Part shown: positions 23,888 to 31,516 of the stretch, one piece after another
Position numbering within the stretch: the first letter of the stretch is position 1
Layout of the letters: every line of letters starts with the position of its first letter
Virus record (IMG/VR): IMGVR_UViG_3300020383_000002
Span: 1 to 51,018 of that record
Length of the DNA: 51,018 bases
Source of the DNA: a virus
Reading direction: 5' to 3' (one strand)
Made by a program: the position numbers and the translations under genes
The notes under the pieces: model-generated
What the model saw: only the letters and a program-made list of their open reading frames with translations
The model's database searches: none
What the model was told of the DNA's origin: nothing

Positions 23888-24625
23888 ATGGCAGGTTTAA
23901 ACGCTAAGAAAGCAGCAAATGGTTCAGCAGGTGGTGGTAATCGTGTTGAGCAAGAGGTAATGGACTCAGGTACATACCCTGTCCGTGTTGTCCAGATTAT
24001 TGATCTAGGGGTACAGCCACAAAGGGCTTTTCAGGGGGAAGCCAAGCCACCTGTTCATCAAATCCAACTCACCTATGAGTTTGTTGATGAGTTCCTCAAG
24101 GATGAAGAAGGCAATGAGCTAGAGGACAAGCCTCGTTGGTTGTCTGAGGACTTCCCTCTGTACAACCTGTCTAGTGAACGAGCTAAGTCCACCAAGCGTT
24201 ACAAGGCTCTTGACCCAGAGGAGGCGCATGAAGGTGACTTCAGTATGTTGCTTGGTGCTCCTGCTAATGCGCTAGTCACTTCGTACAAGCTAAAGAACGG
24301 CCCTAACGCTGGTAAGGAACGTAACAAGATTCAAGACCTGTCGGCTATGCGTCCTCGTGATGCTGCCAAGACACCTGAGCTTGTTAATGAAGCTAAGATG
24401 TTTAGCTTGGAAGAGCCAGACCTGGAAGTGTTCTTGTCTCTACCTGACTGGTTGCAAGAGAAGATTAAGAGCAACCTAGAATACGCAGGAAGCCCCCTAC
24501 AAGAGCTTCTAGAGGGAGGTAAGGGCAAAGGTAAGGGTAAGCCTGAGAAAGCCCGTGAGGAGCCACAGGAAGAGCCTGAAGAGCAGGAAGAAGACGACAT
24601 TGAAGAAGAGGAACGCCCGTGGTAA
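23888..24625 (+). CDS. Probable single-stranded DNA-binding protein
   Basis: 245 aa. The core (GTYPVRVVQIIDLG...VHQIQLTYEFVDEF) looks like a beta-rich OB-type domain and the C-terminus has a Gly-Lys linker followed by a long acidic tail ending EEEERPW. An acidic tail with a terminal aromatic is the hallmark of T7 gp2.5-type SSBs, which use it to contact polymerase and helicase. Position between polymerase and exonuclease genes fits. Family assignment is by architecture, not by a clear motif. Confidence 0.72.
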   Translation: MAGLNAKKAANGSAGGGNRVEQEVMDSGTYPVRVVQIIDLGVQPQRAFQGEAKPPVHQIQLTYEFVDEFLKDEEGNELEDKPRWLSEDFPLYNLSSERAKSTKRYKALDPEEAHEGDFSMLLGAPANALVTSYKLKNGPNAGKERNKIQDLSAMRPRDAAKTPELVNEAKMFSLEEPDLEVFLSLPDWLQEKIKSNLEYAGSPLQELLEGGKGKGKGKPEKAREEPQEEPEEQEEDDIEEEERPW

Positions 24626-24756
24626 CATACGCTAGTAAAAACCTAGACTACCTAGAGCAAATGGAAATGGCTCTTATGGTATCTGCCACCTTGGTAAGCA
24701 ATATGTTATGGCAACAATATGTGGAGGGGCTAGATGAGCAAAGCAACGCTAGTTAA
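24619..24756 (+). CDS. Small hypothetical protein, GTG start
   Basis: 45 aa, GTG at 24619 overlapping the SSB stop, with AGAGG upstream. Helical (YLEQMEMALMVSATLVSNML). Overlaps the next start by 23 bases. Moderate support from spacing and RBS. Confidence 0.45.
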   Translation: MVTYASKNLDYLEQMEMALMVSATLVSNMLWQQYVEGLDEQSNAS

Positions 24757-24913
24757 TGCAGAAGGGTTAGAGGAATATGGATTGAAGACAGGAGACACAG
24801 GGGAGGTTACTGGTCGTAAGCGTATTATGGGCCAAGACATTGTGTTCTTCCGTCCTGATGACACTATGCAAATTTATGCCATCTCTCATCATCGAGTGGA
24901 GGACAGTGAATGA
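24734..24913 (+). CDS. Small hypothetical protein
   Basis: 59 aa with GGAGGGG 5 bases before the ATG. Contains GLKTGDTGEVTGRKRIMGQDIVFF, a small beta-barrel-like pattern. The stop overlaps the next start (ATGA). Confidence 0.65.
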   Translation: MSKATLVNAEGLEEYGLKTGDTGEVTGRKRIMGQDIVFFRPDDTMQIYAISHHRVEDSE

Positions 24914-25011
24914 TTGAAGCTATTTTATGGGTACTTGTTGTTAAAGGAGTCGTTACAACACTCATTATTTGGGAGATGATGAAGCGCATTAAAGTCTTGG
25001 AAGATAAGTAA
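24910..25011 (+). CDS. Membrane micropeptide
   Basis: 33 aa: hydrophobic segment ILWVLVVKGVVTTLIIW followed by a basic tail. ATGA overlap upstream and TAATG overlap with the exonuclease gene downstream, arguing for coupled translation. Confidence 0.55.
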   Translation: MIEAILWVLVVKGVVTTLIIWEMMKRIKVLEDK

Positions 25012-25868
25012 TGCGTTGCCTCTTGGACGCAGATGTATTATTATATGAGGCAGCGTTTGGTGGGGAATACTTAGACGAGGAAACAGGAGAGAAGGTTCCT
25101 AGGGACTTCTCCCAGGTGTCTGAGCTATTTGACCAGAAGGTTAGAGAGATTGAGGAAGCATGTTGGGCTGATGAGGAGTCTAAGCTATTCCTTACAGGCA
25201 ACCCTTTCCTAGCTAAGTTAGAGAACAGGAAGCGTAAGAGGGAGGGGCTTGAGCCTCTCTCCTTCCCTCCTAACTTTCGGTTTGAGGTGGCTGTCTCTGT
25301 CCCTTATAAGAGCACACGCTCGGCTAAACCCTACCACTACTACAACCTCTTAGCGTACATCTATCACGCTTATAGCCCCATCATTGCTTGGGGTATGGAA
25401 GCAGACGATATGCTCTGCATCTATCAACAACGGTTCTTGAAAGAGCAATCCACCATCATCTGCACTAGAGATAAAGACTTACGCATGATGGAAGGTTGGC
25501 ATTACGGCTGGGAGTGTGCTAACCAAGCTGGGTATAGCCCTAAGCTAGTTGACTCCATTGGGGAGTTACATCTAAGTGAGAGAGGTAAGCTAACTGGTAC
25601 AGGCTTAAAGTTCTTCTACTCACAAATGATTACAGGGGACAAGGTTGATTGCATACCAGGGCTGCCACGAGGAGGCCCAGTATTAGCGTATAAGACGCTT
25701 AAAGACTGTGAGACAGAGGTTGATATGTACAGAGCTGTAAAAGCTCTCTACGAGGCTAAGGAGAAGACTCAGGGCTACTTCCTTGAACAGGCTTACCTAT
25801 TGTGGATGGTGAGAGAGCTTAATGAGTTTGGATTCCCTATTATGTATAAACTACCAGAGGAGTGGTGA
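25011..25868 (+). CDS. 5'-3' exonuclease (T7 gp6-like, PIN/FEN fold)
   Basis: 285 aa. Acidic metal-ligand motifs in order: RCLLDADVLLYEAA near the N-terminus, GMEADDMLCIYQ near 127, CTRDKDLRMMEG near 150, and ITGDKVDCIPGLPRGGP near 209. These are the conserved blocks of phage 5' nucleases that remove RNA primers and degrade DNA for recycling. Starts on the TAATG overlap after the micropeptide. Confidence 0.9.
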   Translation: MRCLLDADVLLYEAAFGGEYLDEETGEKVPRDFSQVSELFDQKVREIEEACWADEESKLFLTGNPFLAKLENRKRKREGLEPLSFPPNFRFEVAVSVPYKSTRSAKPYHYYNLLAYIYHAYSPIIAWGMEADDMLCIYQQRFLKEQSTIICTRDKDLRMMEGWHYGWECANQAGYSPKLVDSIGELHLSERGKLTGTGLKFFYSQMITGDKVDCIPGLPRGGPVLAYKTLKDCETEVDMYRAVKALYEAKEKTQGYFLEQAYLLWMVRELNEFGFPIMYKLPEEW

Positions 25869-26020
25869 TGGCTAAAGTTTCAACGGTTTGCCCTATGTGC
25901 GAATACCACAGTTTCCAAGTTAAAGAGTGGTCAGAGAGGCCATCTACAGGGCTGCTGGCCCCTTATGGCTGGTGCCCTAATTGCAAATGGAGGGGTTGGT
26001 TAGAGGTGAAAAATGGCTAG
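25868..26020 (+). CDS. Small zinc-ribbon protein
   Basis: 50 aa with two knuckles CPMC and CPNC separated by about 29 residues, a likely zinc ribbon. Starts on a TGATG overlap with the exonuclease and ends inside the next gene's start. Possibly a nucleic-acid binding or assembly factor. Confidence 0.65.
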   Translation: MAKVSTVCPMCEYHSFQVKEWSERPSTGLLAPYGWCPNCKWRGWLEVKNG

Positions 26021-26432
26021 ACCTTCAGGGGAAAAGACACGATGTAACGGTATGTGGACGGAGGCAAAGTTCAATAGCTTCATTAAGAATCTCCTTCGTC
26101 AAGGCACACGTAAGTGGGCACCCATTCAATTAACTAAGAAGAATGCTAGAACTCGTCGAGGCTTCTATAGGTGTGCAGGATGCGGGCAAGAAGTCCCTGC
26201 CACAATAGTTGTAAACGGTAAGCGAGTGAATAATGTAGCGGTAGATCACATCAAACCGATTATTGACCCCTCTGTGGGGTTCACTACTTGGGGAGATGTT
26301 ATCGAAGCTATGTATTGTGAAATGGATAATTTGCAACTCTTGTGTAGAGCCTGCCATGACGAAGTGACAGCAGAGGAGCGAGCAATTGCCAAACAACGAC
26401 GCCAAAACGAAAAAGAGAGCAGTAATGACTAA
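26013..26432 (+). CDS. HNH endonuclease
   Basis: 139 aa. Zinc knuckle CAGCGQ followed by VAVDHIKPIID and LQLLCRACHDEVT, the classical HNH arrangement with a second CxxC. Located among recombination/nucleotide genes where T7 encodes its own nuclease; could be a repair/recombination nuclease or a homing enzyme. Overlaps both neighbours. Confidence 0.85.
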   Translation: MARPSGEKTRCNGMWTEAKFNSFIKNLLRQGTRKWAPIQLTKKNARTRRGFYRCAGCGQEVPATIVVNGKRVNNVAVDHIKPIIDPSVGFTTWGDVIEAMYCEMDNLQLLCRACHDEVTAEERAIAKQRRQNEKESSND

Positions 26433-26646
26433 TCGTACCTTTGATGAGATTGAGAACGTAACCCTGCGTACATGGAACCGTTGCGCTCTTGCCTTTAACC
26501 TAGCGGAGGACAAAGGTAAAGACGCTAGTGAAATGTACATGAGTCAGTTTGATCAGAAGAGCAAGCGACAGATGCTAATTCTCTTCAACTACATCGAAGC
26601 TAAAGGGTATGAGGCTGTTAAGAGAGAGGTGTTCCGTGGAGTATGA
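26425..26646 (+). CDS. Hypothetical small protein
   Basis: 73 aa from ATG 26425 (MTNRTFDEIENVTLRTWNRC), overlapping the HNH stop. Helical, charged. No family recognised. Confidence 0.6.
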   Translation: MTNRTFDEIENVTLRTWNRCALAFNLAEDKGKDASEMYMSQFDQKSKRQMLILFNYIEAKGYEAVKREVFRGV

Positions 26647-26770
26647 TGACACTTTAGAATGTGGGTGCTGTGCCTGTTGTGGGTGCTACTGCGATGAGCC
26701 CTATGATCGCTTTGGTAACCTAAAAGAGGAATGGGAAGAAGAAGAGAGGGATACAGACGAAGATGACTGA
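26636..26770 (+). CDS. Cys-rich acidic microprotein, GTG start
   Basis: 44 aa from GTG 26636 with AGAGAGG upstream. Residues 9-19 read CGCCACCGCYC, six cysteines in eleven residues, followed by a strongly acidic tail (EEWEEEERDTDEDD). The composition suggests a zinc- or metal-binding knot. Overlaps both neighbouring genes; no family recognised. Confidence 0.5.
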   Translation: MEYDDTLECGCCACCGCYCDEPYDRFGNLKEEWEEEERDTDEDD

Positions 26771-26984
26771 AACTGCACTTGATGTGCAGGTTGGCGGGGG
26801 ACATTATAAGTCCCTCGTCATTCAACCTGTAGAGTTTTGTCAGAAGAACAAGCTGCCCTACTGTGAAAGCAATGTCATTAAGTATACGGTTAGGCATAAG
26901 AGCAAGAATGGTTTAGAGGACTTGCGTAAAGCTAAGCACTGCCTTGAACTACTTGCACAACTAGAATACGGAGAGACTCTTTGA
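26763..26984 (+). CDS. DUF3310 family protein
   Basis: 73 aa. Matches the DUF3310 pattern: GGHYKSLVIQPVEFC, then SNVIKYTVRHKSKNGLEDLRKAKHCLELL. These small phage proteins are often annotated as nucleotide-kinase related, without firm biochemical proof. Context (ThyX, NrdAB) fits nucleotide metabolism. Confidence 0.8.
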   Translation: MTETALDVQVGGGHYKSLVIQPVEFCQKNKLPYCESNVIKYTVRHKSKNGLEDLRKAKHCLELLAQLEYGETL

Positions 26985-27637
26985 AAGTAGACTACATCGA
27001 CCACATGGGGGGCGATGATCGGGTAGTAGATGCCGCCCGAGTTTCCTTCCATAAAGAAGCAGCTAACTACACACCAGAGCAGAACGATAAGCTACTAGCC
27101 TACCTAGCACGCCATAACCATTGGACTCCTTTTAGTCACCCTCAAATCACCTTACGCTACACTGTTCCCATCTTTGTAGCTCGTCAAGAGTTCAAGCATA
27201 TTGTAGGCTTTACTCGTAATGAGGTGAGCAGACGGTATGTAGACGATGAGCCTGAGTTTTTTATTCCTGACGTATGGCGTAGTCGTCCTGATGGGAGTGT
27301 TAAACAGGGGAGCGGGCAAGGAAGTATCAATGAAGGGGATGGCTTCTTCTCTCCAGCAGAACGTGTGAGGAATCGCTATAAGAACTTACTGAAAGAAGCG
27401 AAAGAGGTTTACGAAGAAATACTGGAATTTGGAGGAGCACCTGAGCAAGCTCGTATAGTGTTGCCTCAATCCATGTACACTTCCTACTACATAACCGGCT
27501 CCTTAGCTGCCTTTGCTCGGTTCTACAAACAGCGTACTGATGAACACGCTCAGAAGGAGATTCAAGACTTAGCTTACATGGTTGGTGACCTTATCCAACC
27601 TCTCTATCCGGTTTCTTGGAAAGCCCTCACGGAGTAA
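26981..27637 (+). CDS. thyX: Flavin-dependent thymidylate synthase
   Basis: 218 aa from TTG 26981, overlapping the preceding stop, with CGGAGAG upstream. N-terminal VVDAARVSF and HWTPFSHPQ, the ThyX motif region FKHIVGFTRNEVSRRY, and EQARIVLPQSMYTSYY identify the family. The motif departs from the textbook RHRxxSxNExSxRY (Lys and Ile replace the first two Arg; Thr at the Ser), while the NExSxRY half is retained. It makes dTMP using folate and FAD for phage DNA synthesis. Confidence 0.9.
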   Translation: MKVDYIDHMGGDDRVVDAARVSFHKEAANYTPEQNDKLLAYLARHNHWTPFSHPQITLRYTVPIFVARQEFKHIVGFTRNEVSRRYVDDEPEFFIPDVWRSRPDGSVKQGSGQGSINEGDGFFSPAERVRNRYKNLLKEAKEVYEEILEFGGAPEQARIVLPQSMYTSYYITGSLAAFARFYKQRTDEHAQKEIQDLAYMVGDLIQPLYPVSWKALTE

Positions 27638-27640
27638 TAT

Positions 27641-28273
27641 ATGAGCGATAATCGTAAACTGTACGAGCTTGCCCTACGTGATCGTGACCTGTTCCCTGTC
27701 ATCTGTACAGGCCCGGCAGGCACTGGGAAAACATTCGGAGCTGTAGAGCTAGCGTGTGAATGGCTACAGGATAAGCGTAAACGTGTTGTTGTTACTCGTC
27801 CTAACGTATCGTTTGCTAAGGAGAATGGCTTCCTCCCAGGCACAGAGCGAGAGAAGATGGCCCCTTGGGTACGCCCTATTGAACAGAACTTCCACAAGCT
27901 CGGTAAGAAAGAAGGTGAGCTTGCTATGCTGGAGAAACAAGGGCGACTAACTTACATGCCCTTGGAATTCATCCAGGGCTGTACTTGGGACGACACCTTG
28001 ATCATTGTTGATGAAGTCCAGAACATGAGCTTTGAGCAGCTAAAGGTATTGCTCACTCGTCAAGGTGTTTACAGCAAGGTGGTGTTGTGTGGAGACGTGG
28101 CTCAGACCTCTCCTAAGTTTAAACAGAGTGGCCTAGCAGAATTGGTACGCATGGTGAGAGGTCTTGATGTAGATTGTCACTTAGTTGATTTTGATTATGA
28201 CGACATTATCCGTTCTGAACAATGTAAGAAATGGATAATCTCTTTTGACGCATGGGAAGGAGGTGCTAGTTAA
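27641..28273 (+). CDS. phoH: PhoH-like ATPase
   Basis: 210 aa. Walker A GPAGTGKT at residues 24-31 and Walker B LIIVDEVQNMSF near 123, with the PhoH-specific VTRPNVSFAKENGFLPGT and RGVYSKVVLCGD-like segments. Common in marine phages next to nucleotide metabolism genes; proposed RNA-related ATPase/helicase. Its stop overlaps the NrdB start (TAATG). Confidence 0.9.
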   Translation: MSDNRKLYELALRDRDLFPVICTGPAGTGKTFGAVELACEWLQDKRKRVVVTRPNVSFAKENGFLPGTEREKMAPWVRPIEQNFHKLGKKEGELAMLEKQGRLTYMPLEFIQGCTWDDTLIIVDEVQNMSFEQLKVLLTRQGVYSKVVLCGDVAQTSPKFKQSGLAELVRMVRGLDVDCHLVDFDYDDIIRSEQCKKWIISFDAWEGGAS

Positions 28274-29517
28274 TGTTGGTACACAAGCGGGATGGTAGTA
28301 TAGAAGAGTTTGACCGTATGAAAGCTGCCATAGCTGTTGAAAAGGCTATGGGGGACACATCCCTAGGGGTACGTAAGGAGGCGGCCCTGGAGGCCGCTCA
28401 CTTGGCTCACAGTAAGTTGATGTGGAATGCACCCACTGAGGTAGCAGTAGATGAGGTACACGAGGCGGTGGAAGAAGCCTTGATGCGGATAGGGGAGTGT
28501 GATGTAGCACGCTCTTACATCCAATATCGAGAGCGCCATAAGCCTGACATCTTCCGTAAGAGAGAGAATTACCTCCCACGAGAATACCCTGAACTGCATC
28601 GTTACACTGACGCTATCCGGCAATCCTATTGGGTGCATACCTCCTATCCCTACGCTGGAGATGTTCAAGACTTCCGTGCTAACATGACGGAGAGAGATAA
28701 GTCTGCCATCCTGCGAGCTATGCTAGGTATTAGTCAAGTGGAGGTGAAGGTTAAAGACTTCTGGACTAAGATTGGGGACATCTTCCAGAAGCCTGAGATT
28801 CAAGAGGTGGGTGTTACCTTTGGTGAATCAGAAGCTCGGCATGCTAATGCCTATGCCCACCTAATTGAGATTCTCCAGCTACAGGATGAGTTCAGTAAGG
28901 TGCTAGAGGTTCCTGCTATCCGTGATCGGGTACGCTATATCAGCAAGGCTATGGCAGGGGCCAAGACAGACAGCCGTAAGGAGTATGTAGAGACAATTCT
29001 ATTGTTCTCTTTGTTCATTGAGAACGTCTCCTTGTTCTCTCAGTTCCTAATCATCTCAGCGTTCAATAAAGAGACAGCTATGCTTAAAGGCATCTCTAAC
29101 GCTGTAGAGGCAACCTCTCTTGAAGAGAACATTCACTTCATGTTCGGTGCGGAGTTAATCAATGTCATCCGGAAAGAAAACCCTGGCATGTTCGACACAG
29201 CTATGGAAGAGCGTGTGCAAGAGCTTGTCCAAGAGGCTTATGAAGCTGAGCGTAACATTGTACGATGGATATTTGAACAAGGGGAGTTCGACTATCTCAC
29301 GGTGAAAGAAGTAGAGGAGTACATCAAGCTGCGCTTTAATACTGGCCTAGTTCAGTGTGGATTTGAAGAAGCCTTTGAGCTTGATGAGAGTTTGTTAGAG
29401 CGTACCAAGTGGTTTGACTTGCAGATTAACGCAGGTATTCATACAGACTTCTTTGCTAAACACCCCGTAGGCTATTCTAAATTTAAACAAGAGTTCTCAG
29501 GCGACTCATTATTCTAA
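28273..29517 (+). CDS. nrdB: Ribonucleotide reductase small subunit with N-terminal ATP-cone
   Basis: 414 aa. Residues 1-90 form an ATP-cone (VHKRDGSIEEFDRMKAAI), normally found on the large subunit. The ferritin-like core has ligands E187-x-x-H190, E250 and E285-x-x-H288, and Tyr194 at the radical position (E-A-R-H-A-N-A-Y). Allosteric activity control would therefore lie in the radical-generating subunit, as described for a few bacterial NrdB proteins. Paired with the NrdA gene nine bases downstream. Confidence 0.9.
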   Translation: MLVHKRDGSIEEFDRMKAAIAVEKAMGDTSLGVRKEAALEAAHLAHSKLMWNAPTEVAVDEVHEAVEEALMRIGECDVARSYIQYRERHKPDIFRKRENYLPREYPELHRYTDAIRQSYWVHTSYPYAGDVQDFRANMTERDKSAILRAMLGISQVEVKVKDFWTKIGDIFQKPEIQEVGVTFGESEARHANAYAHLIEILQLQDEFSKVLEVPAIRDRVRYISKAMAGAKTDSRKEYVETILLFSLFIENVSLFSQFLIISAFNKETAMLKGISNAVEATSLEENIHFMFGAELINVIRKENPGMFDTAMEERVQELVQEAYEAERNIVRWIFEQGEFDYLTVKEVEEYIKLRFNTGLVQCGFEEAFELDESLLERTKWFDLQINAGIHTDFFAKHPVGYSKFKQEFSGDSLF

Positions 29518-29526
29518 GGAGAAAGA

Positions 29527-31212
29527 ATGTCATTTAATTGGTTAACTAAAGAGTCTCGTGCATTCCTAGCTAATGGCTACCTAACTGAGGGGCAGGTAGC
29601 TGAGGAGCGCCTGTGGGAGATTGCAACATGGGCACAGCACTTGCTAGGAGACAAGGAGGGGTACGCTGATAAGCTCTACGGCTACATGTCTAAGGGCTAC
29701 ATCAGCCTCTCCTCCCCTGTATGGGCTAACTTTGGCAACCCACGAGGATTGCCTGTTTCCTGTTTCTCTAGTCACATGACAGACACCACACAAGGCATCC
29801 TCTTCTCCCAAGGGGAGGTGGGGATGATGACCAAGTATGGTGGCGGCACCTCTGGCTATTTCGGAGATTTACGTCCACGAGGGGCTGCTATCAAGGACAA
29901 TGGCAAGTCCTCTGGCTCTGTTCACTTCATGGAGTTGTTCGAGAAGGTATCAGATGTAATCTCTCAAGGTTCTACTCGTCGAGGACGGTTTGCCCCTTAC
30001 CTGCCTGTAGAGCATCCTGACATTGACGAGTTCCTGAAGATCGGTACAGATGGGCATCCCATCCACAATCTAACCACTGGAGTGACTGTAACTGATCAGT
30101 GGCTACAGGAAATGATTGAGGGAGACGCAGGGAAGCGTAAGGTGTGGGCTGACGTACTACGTACACGTTCTTCTATTGGCTTCCCTTACATCCTGTTCAC
30201 TGACAATGCTAACTCTAACCGTCCTCAAGTGTACAAAGATAAGGATATGAAGATCACAGGCAGTAACTTGTGCTCGGAGATTCTTCTTCCTCTCTCTGAG
30301 GATGAGAGCTTTGTATGCGTACTAAGTTCTGTTAACCTCTTGCACTACGAGGAATGGAAGGACACAGACCTAGTTGAAACAATGGTCTACTTCCTTGACG
30401 CTGTAGTAACAGAGTTTATCCTGAAGATTGAGGCACTAGGTGAGTCGGATGACTACCAAGATCAGTTAGCCTACACCTTTATGAGTCGGGCCTTGAAGTT
30501 TGCTAAGCGTCACCGTGCTCTTGGCTTAGGTGTATTAGGTTGGCACTCTCTCCTACAGAGTAAGCGTATCTCTATGGACTCTGTTGAGGCAACTAAGCTA
30601 AACTACGAAGTGTTCAAGCTACTCAAGGAACGCTCCTATAAAGCCTCAGAGGAGCTTGCTAAGGAGTTTGGTGAACCAGAGGTACTAGAGGGCTATGGTA
30701 GACGCAACACCACTCTGAACGCTGTTGCACCCACTACATCAAGTGCTTTCATCTTAGGACAGGCCAGTCCTTCTATTGAACCTGTAATGAGTAACTACTA
30801 CATCAAGAACCTAGCTAAGGCTAAGGTTGAGATGAAGAACCCTCACCTAGAGAAGTTGCTTGAGGAAGCTGGACAGAATACTCCAGAGGTATGGCGTAGC
30901 ATTGCAGAGAATGATGGCAGTGTACAGCACCTACCTTTCCTCACTGACCATGAGAAGGAAGTATTCCTCACCTTCAAGGAGATAAATCCTTACACCCTCC
31001 TTAACCTAGCTGCTGTACGTCAACAGTTCCTAGACCAAACTCAATCATTGAACCTAATGATTGACGATACATGGACAGCTAAGGAGATTAACGAGATTAC
31101 GCTATACGCTGCTAAGGCAGGGTTACCTACTCTCTACTACCAACATGCTGTTAACGCTGCTCAGTCCTTTGCACGGAGTAAGCGTATGGAATGCAAGGCT
31201 TGCGAAGCATAA
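29527..31212 (+). CDS. nrdA: Ribonucleotide reductase large subunit, class I
   Basis: 561 aa with RBS AAGGAG. Catalytic residues visible: Cys79 (PVSCFSS), Asn247/Cys249/Glu251 (SNLCSEILLP), Cys264 and the C-terminal redox pair CKAC. The N-terminal ATP-cone of typical NrdA is missing, which matches its presence on NrdB here. Produces deoxynucleotides for phage replication. Last gene of the plus arm, ending just before the bidirectional terminator. Confidence 0.93.
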   Translation: MSFNWLTKESRAFLANGYLTEGQVAEERLWEIATWAQHLLGDKEGYADKLYGYMSKGYISLSSPVWANFGNPRGLPVSCFSSHMTDTTQGILFSQGEVGMMTKYGGGTSGYFGDLRPRGAAIKDNGKSSGSVHFMELFEKVSDVISQGSTRRGRFAPYLPVEHPDIDEFLKIGTDGHPIHNLTTGVTVTDQWLQEMIEGDAGKRKVWADVLRTRSSIGFPYILFTDNANSNRPQVYKDKDMKITGSNLCSEILLPLSEDESFVCVLSSVNLLHYEEWKDTDLVETMVYFLDAVVTEFILKIEALGESDDYQDQLAYTFMSRALKFAKRHRALGLGVLGWHSLLQSKRISMDSVEATKLNYEVFKLLKERSYKASEELAKEFGEPEVLEGYGRRNTTLNAVAPTTSSAFILGQASPSIEPVMSNYYIKNLAKAKVEMKNPHLEKLLEEAGQNTPEVWRSIAENDGSVQHLPFLTDHEKEVFLTFKEINPYTLLNLAAVRQQFLDQTQSLNLMIDDTWTAKEINEITLYAAKAGLPTLYYQHAVNAAQSFARSKRMECKACEA

Positions 31213-31223
31213 TGTATAGATAA

Positions 31224-31262
31224 AAAGAAAGCCCCTCCAGGAAACTGGTAGGGGCTTTTTCT
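31224..31262. terminator. Bidirectional rho-independent terminator between convergent arms
   Basis: AAAGCCCCT-CCAG-GAAA-CTGG-(T)-AGGGGCTTT: a 13-bp stem with a GAAA tetraloop and a single bulge, flanked by A-run on the left and TTTTT on the right, so it can terminate both the plus arm (after nrdA) and the minus arm (after the gene at 31267). Confidence 0.9.
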
Positions 31263-31266
31263 GTTT

Positions 31267-31506
31267 CTAATTGTCAGTTCTCTCTAAGACCTTAGTCCTC
31301 TCATCTAGTCTCGCCACACTCTCCGAGAGTCGATCTACGCTCTCAGCCAATCTATTCAGCACGTCAAGAGTTTGAGAGTTAGTATTACTCATACTATTGA
31401 CCCTCTCCTCCATCCTCGCTAAGTCCGACTGGATTGTAGCGTAGCCCGCCATTAGCGATAGGAACAGTGTAGCAATGCTAACGGCTGCGGCAATCTTCTC
31501 CTTCAT
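31267..31506 (-). CDS. Small membrane protein with coiled coil, possible spanin-like
   Basis: 79 aa from ATG 31506 (AAAGGGA upstream; an in-frame extension to 31569 overlaps the next gene without RBS). One N-terminal transmembrane segment (AAAVSIATLFLSLMAGYA) followed by a heptad-rich coiled coil (LARMEERVNSM...LDVLNRLAESVDRLSESVARL). The type II topology resembles i-spanins or other lysis accessory proteins. Last gene of the late arm. Confidence 0.65.
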   Translation of the reverse strand: MKEKIAAAVSIATLFLSLMAGYATIQSDLARMEERVNSMSNTNSQTLDVLNRLAESVDRLSESVARLDERTKVLERTDN

Positions 31507-31516
31507 ACTAATCCCT

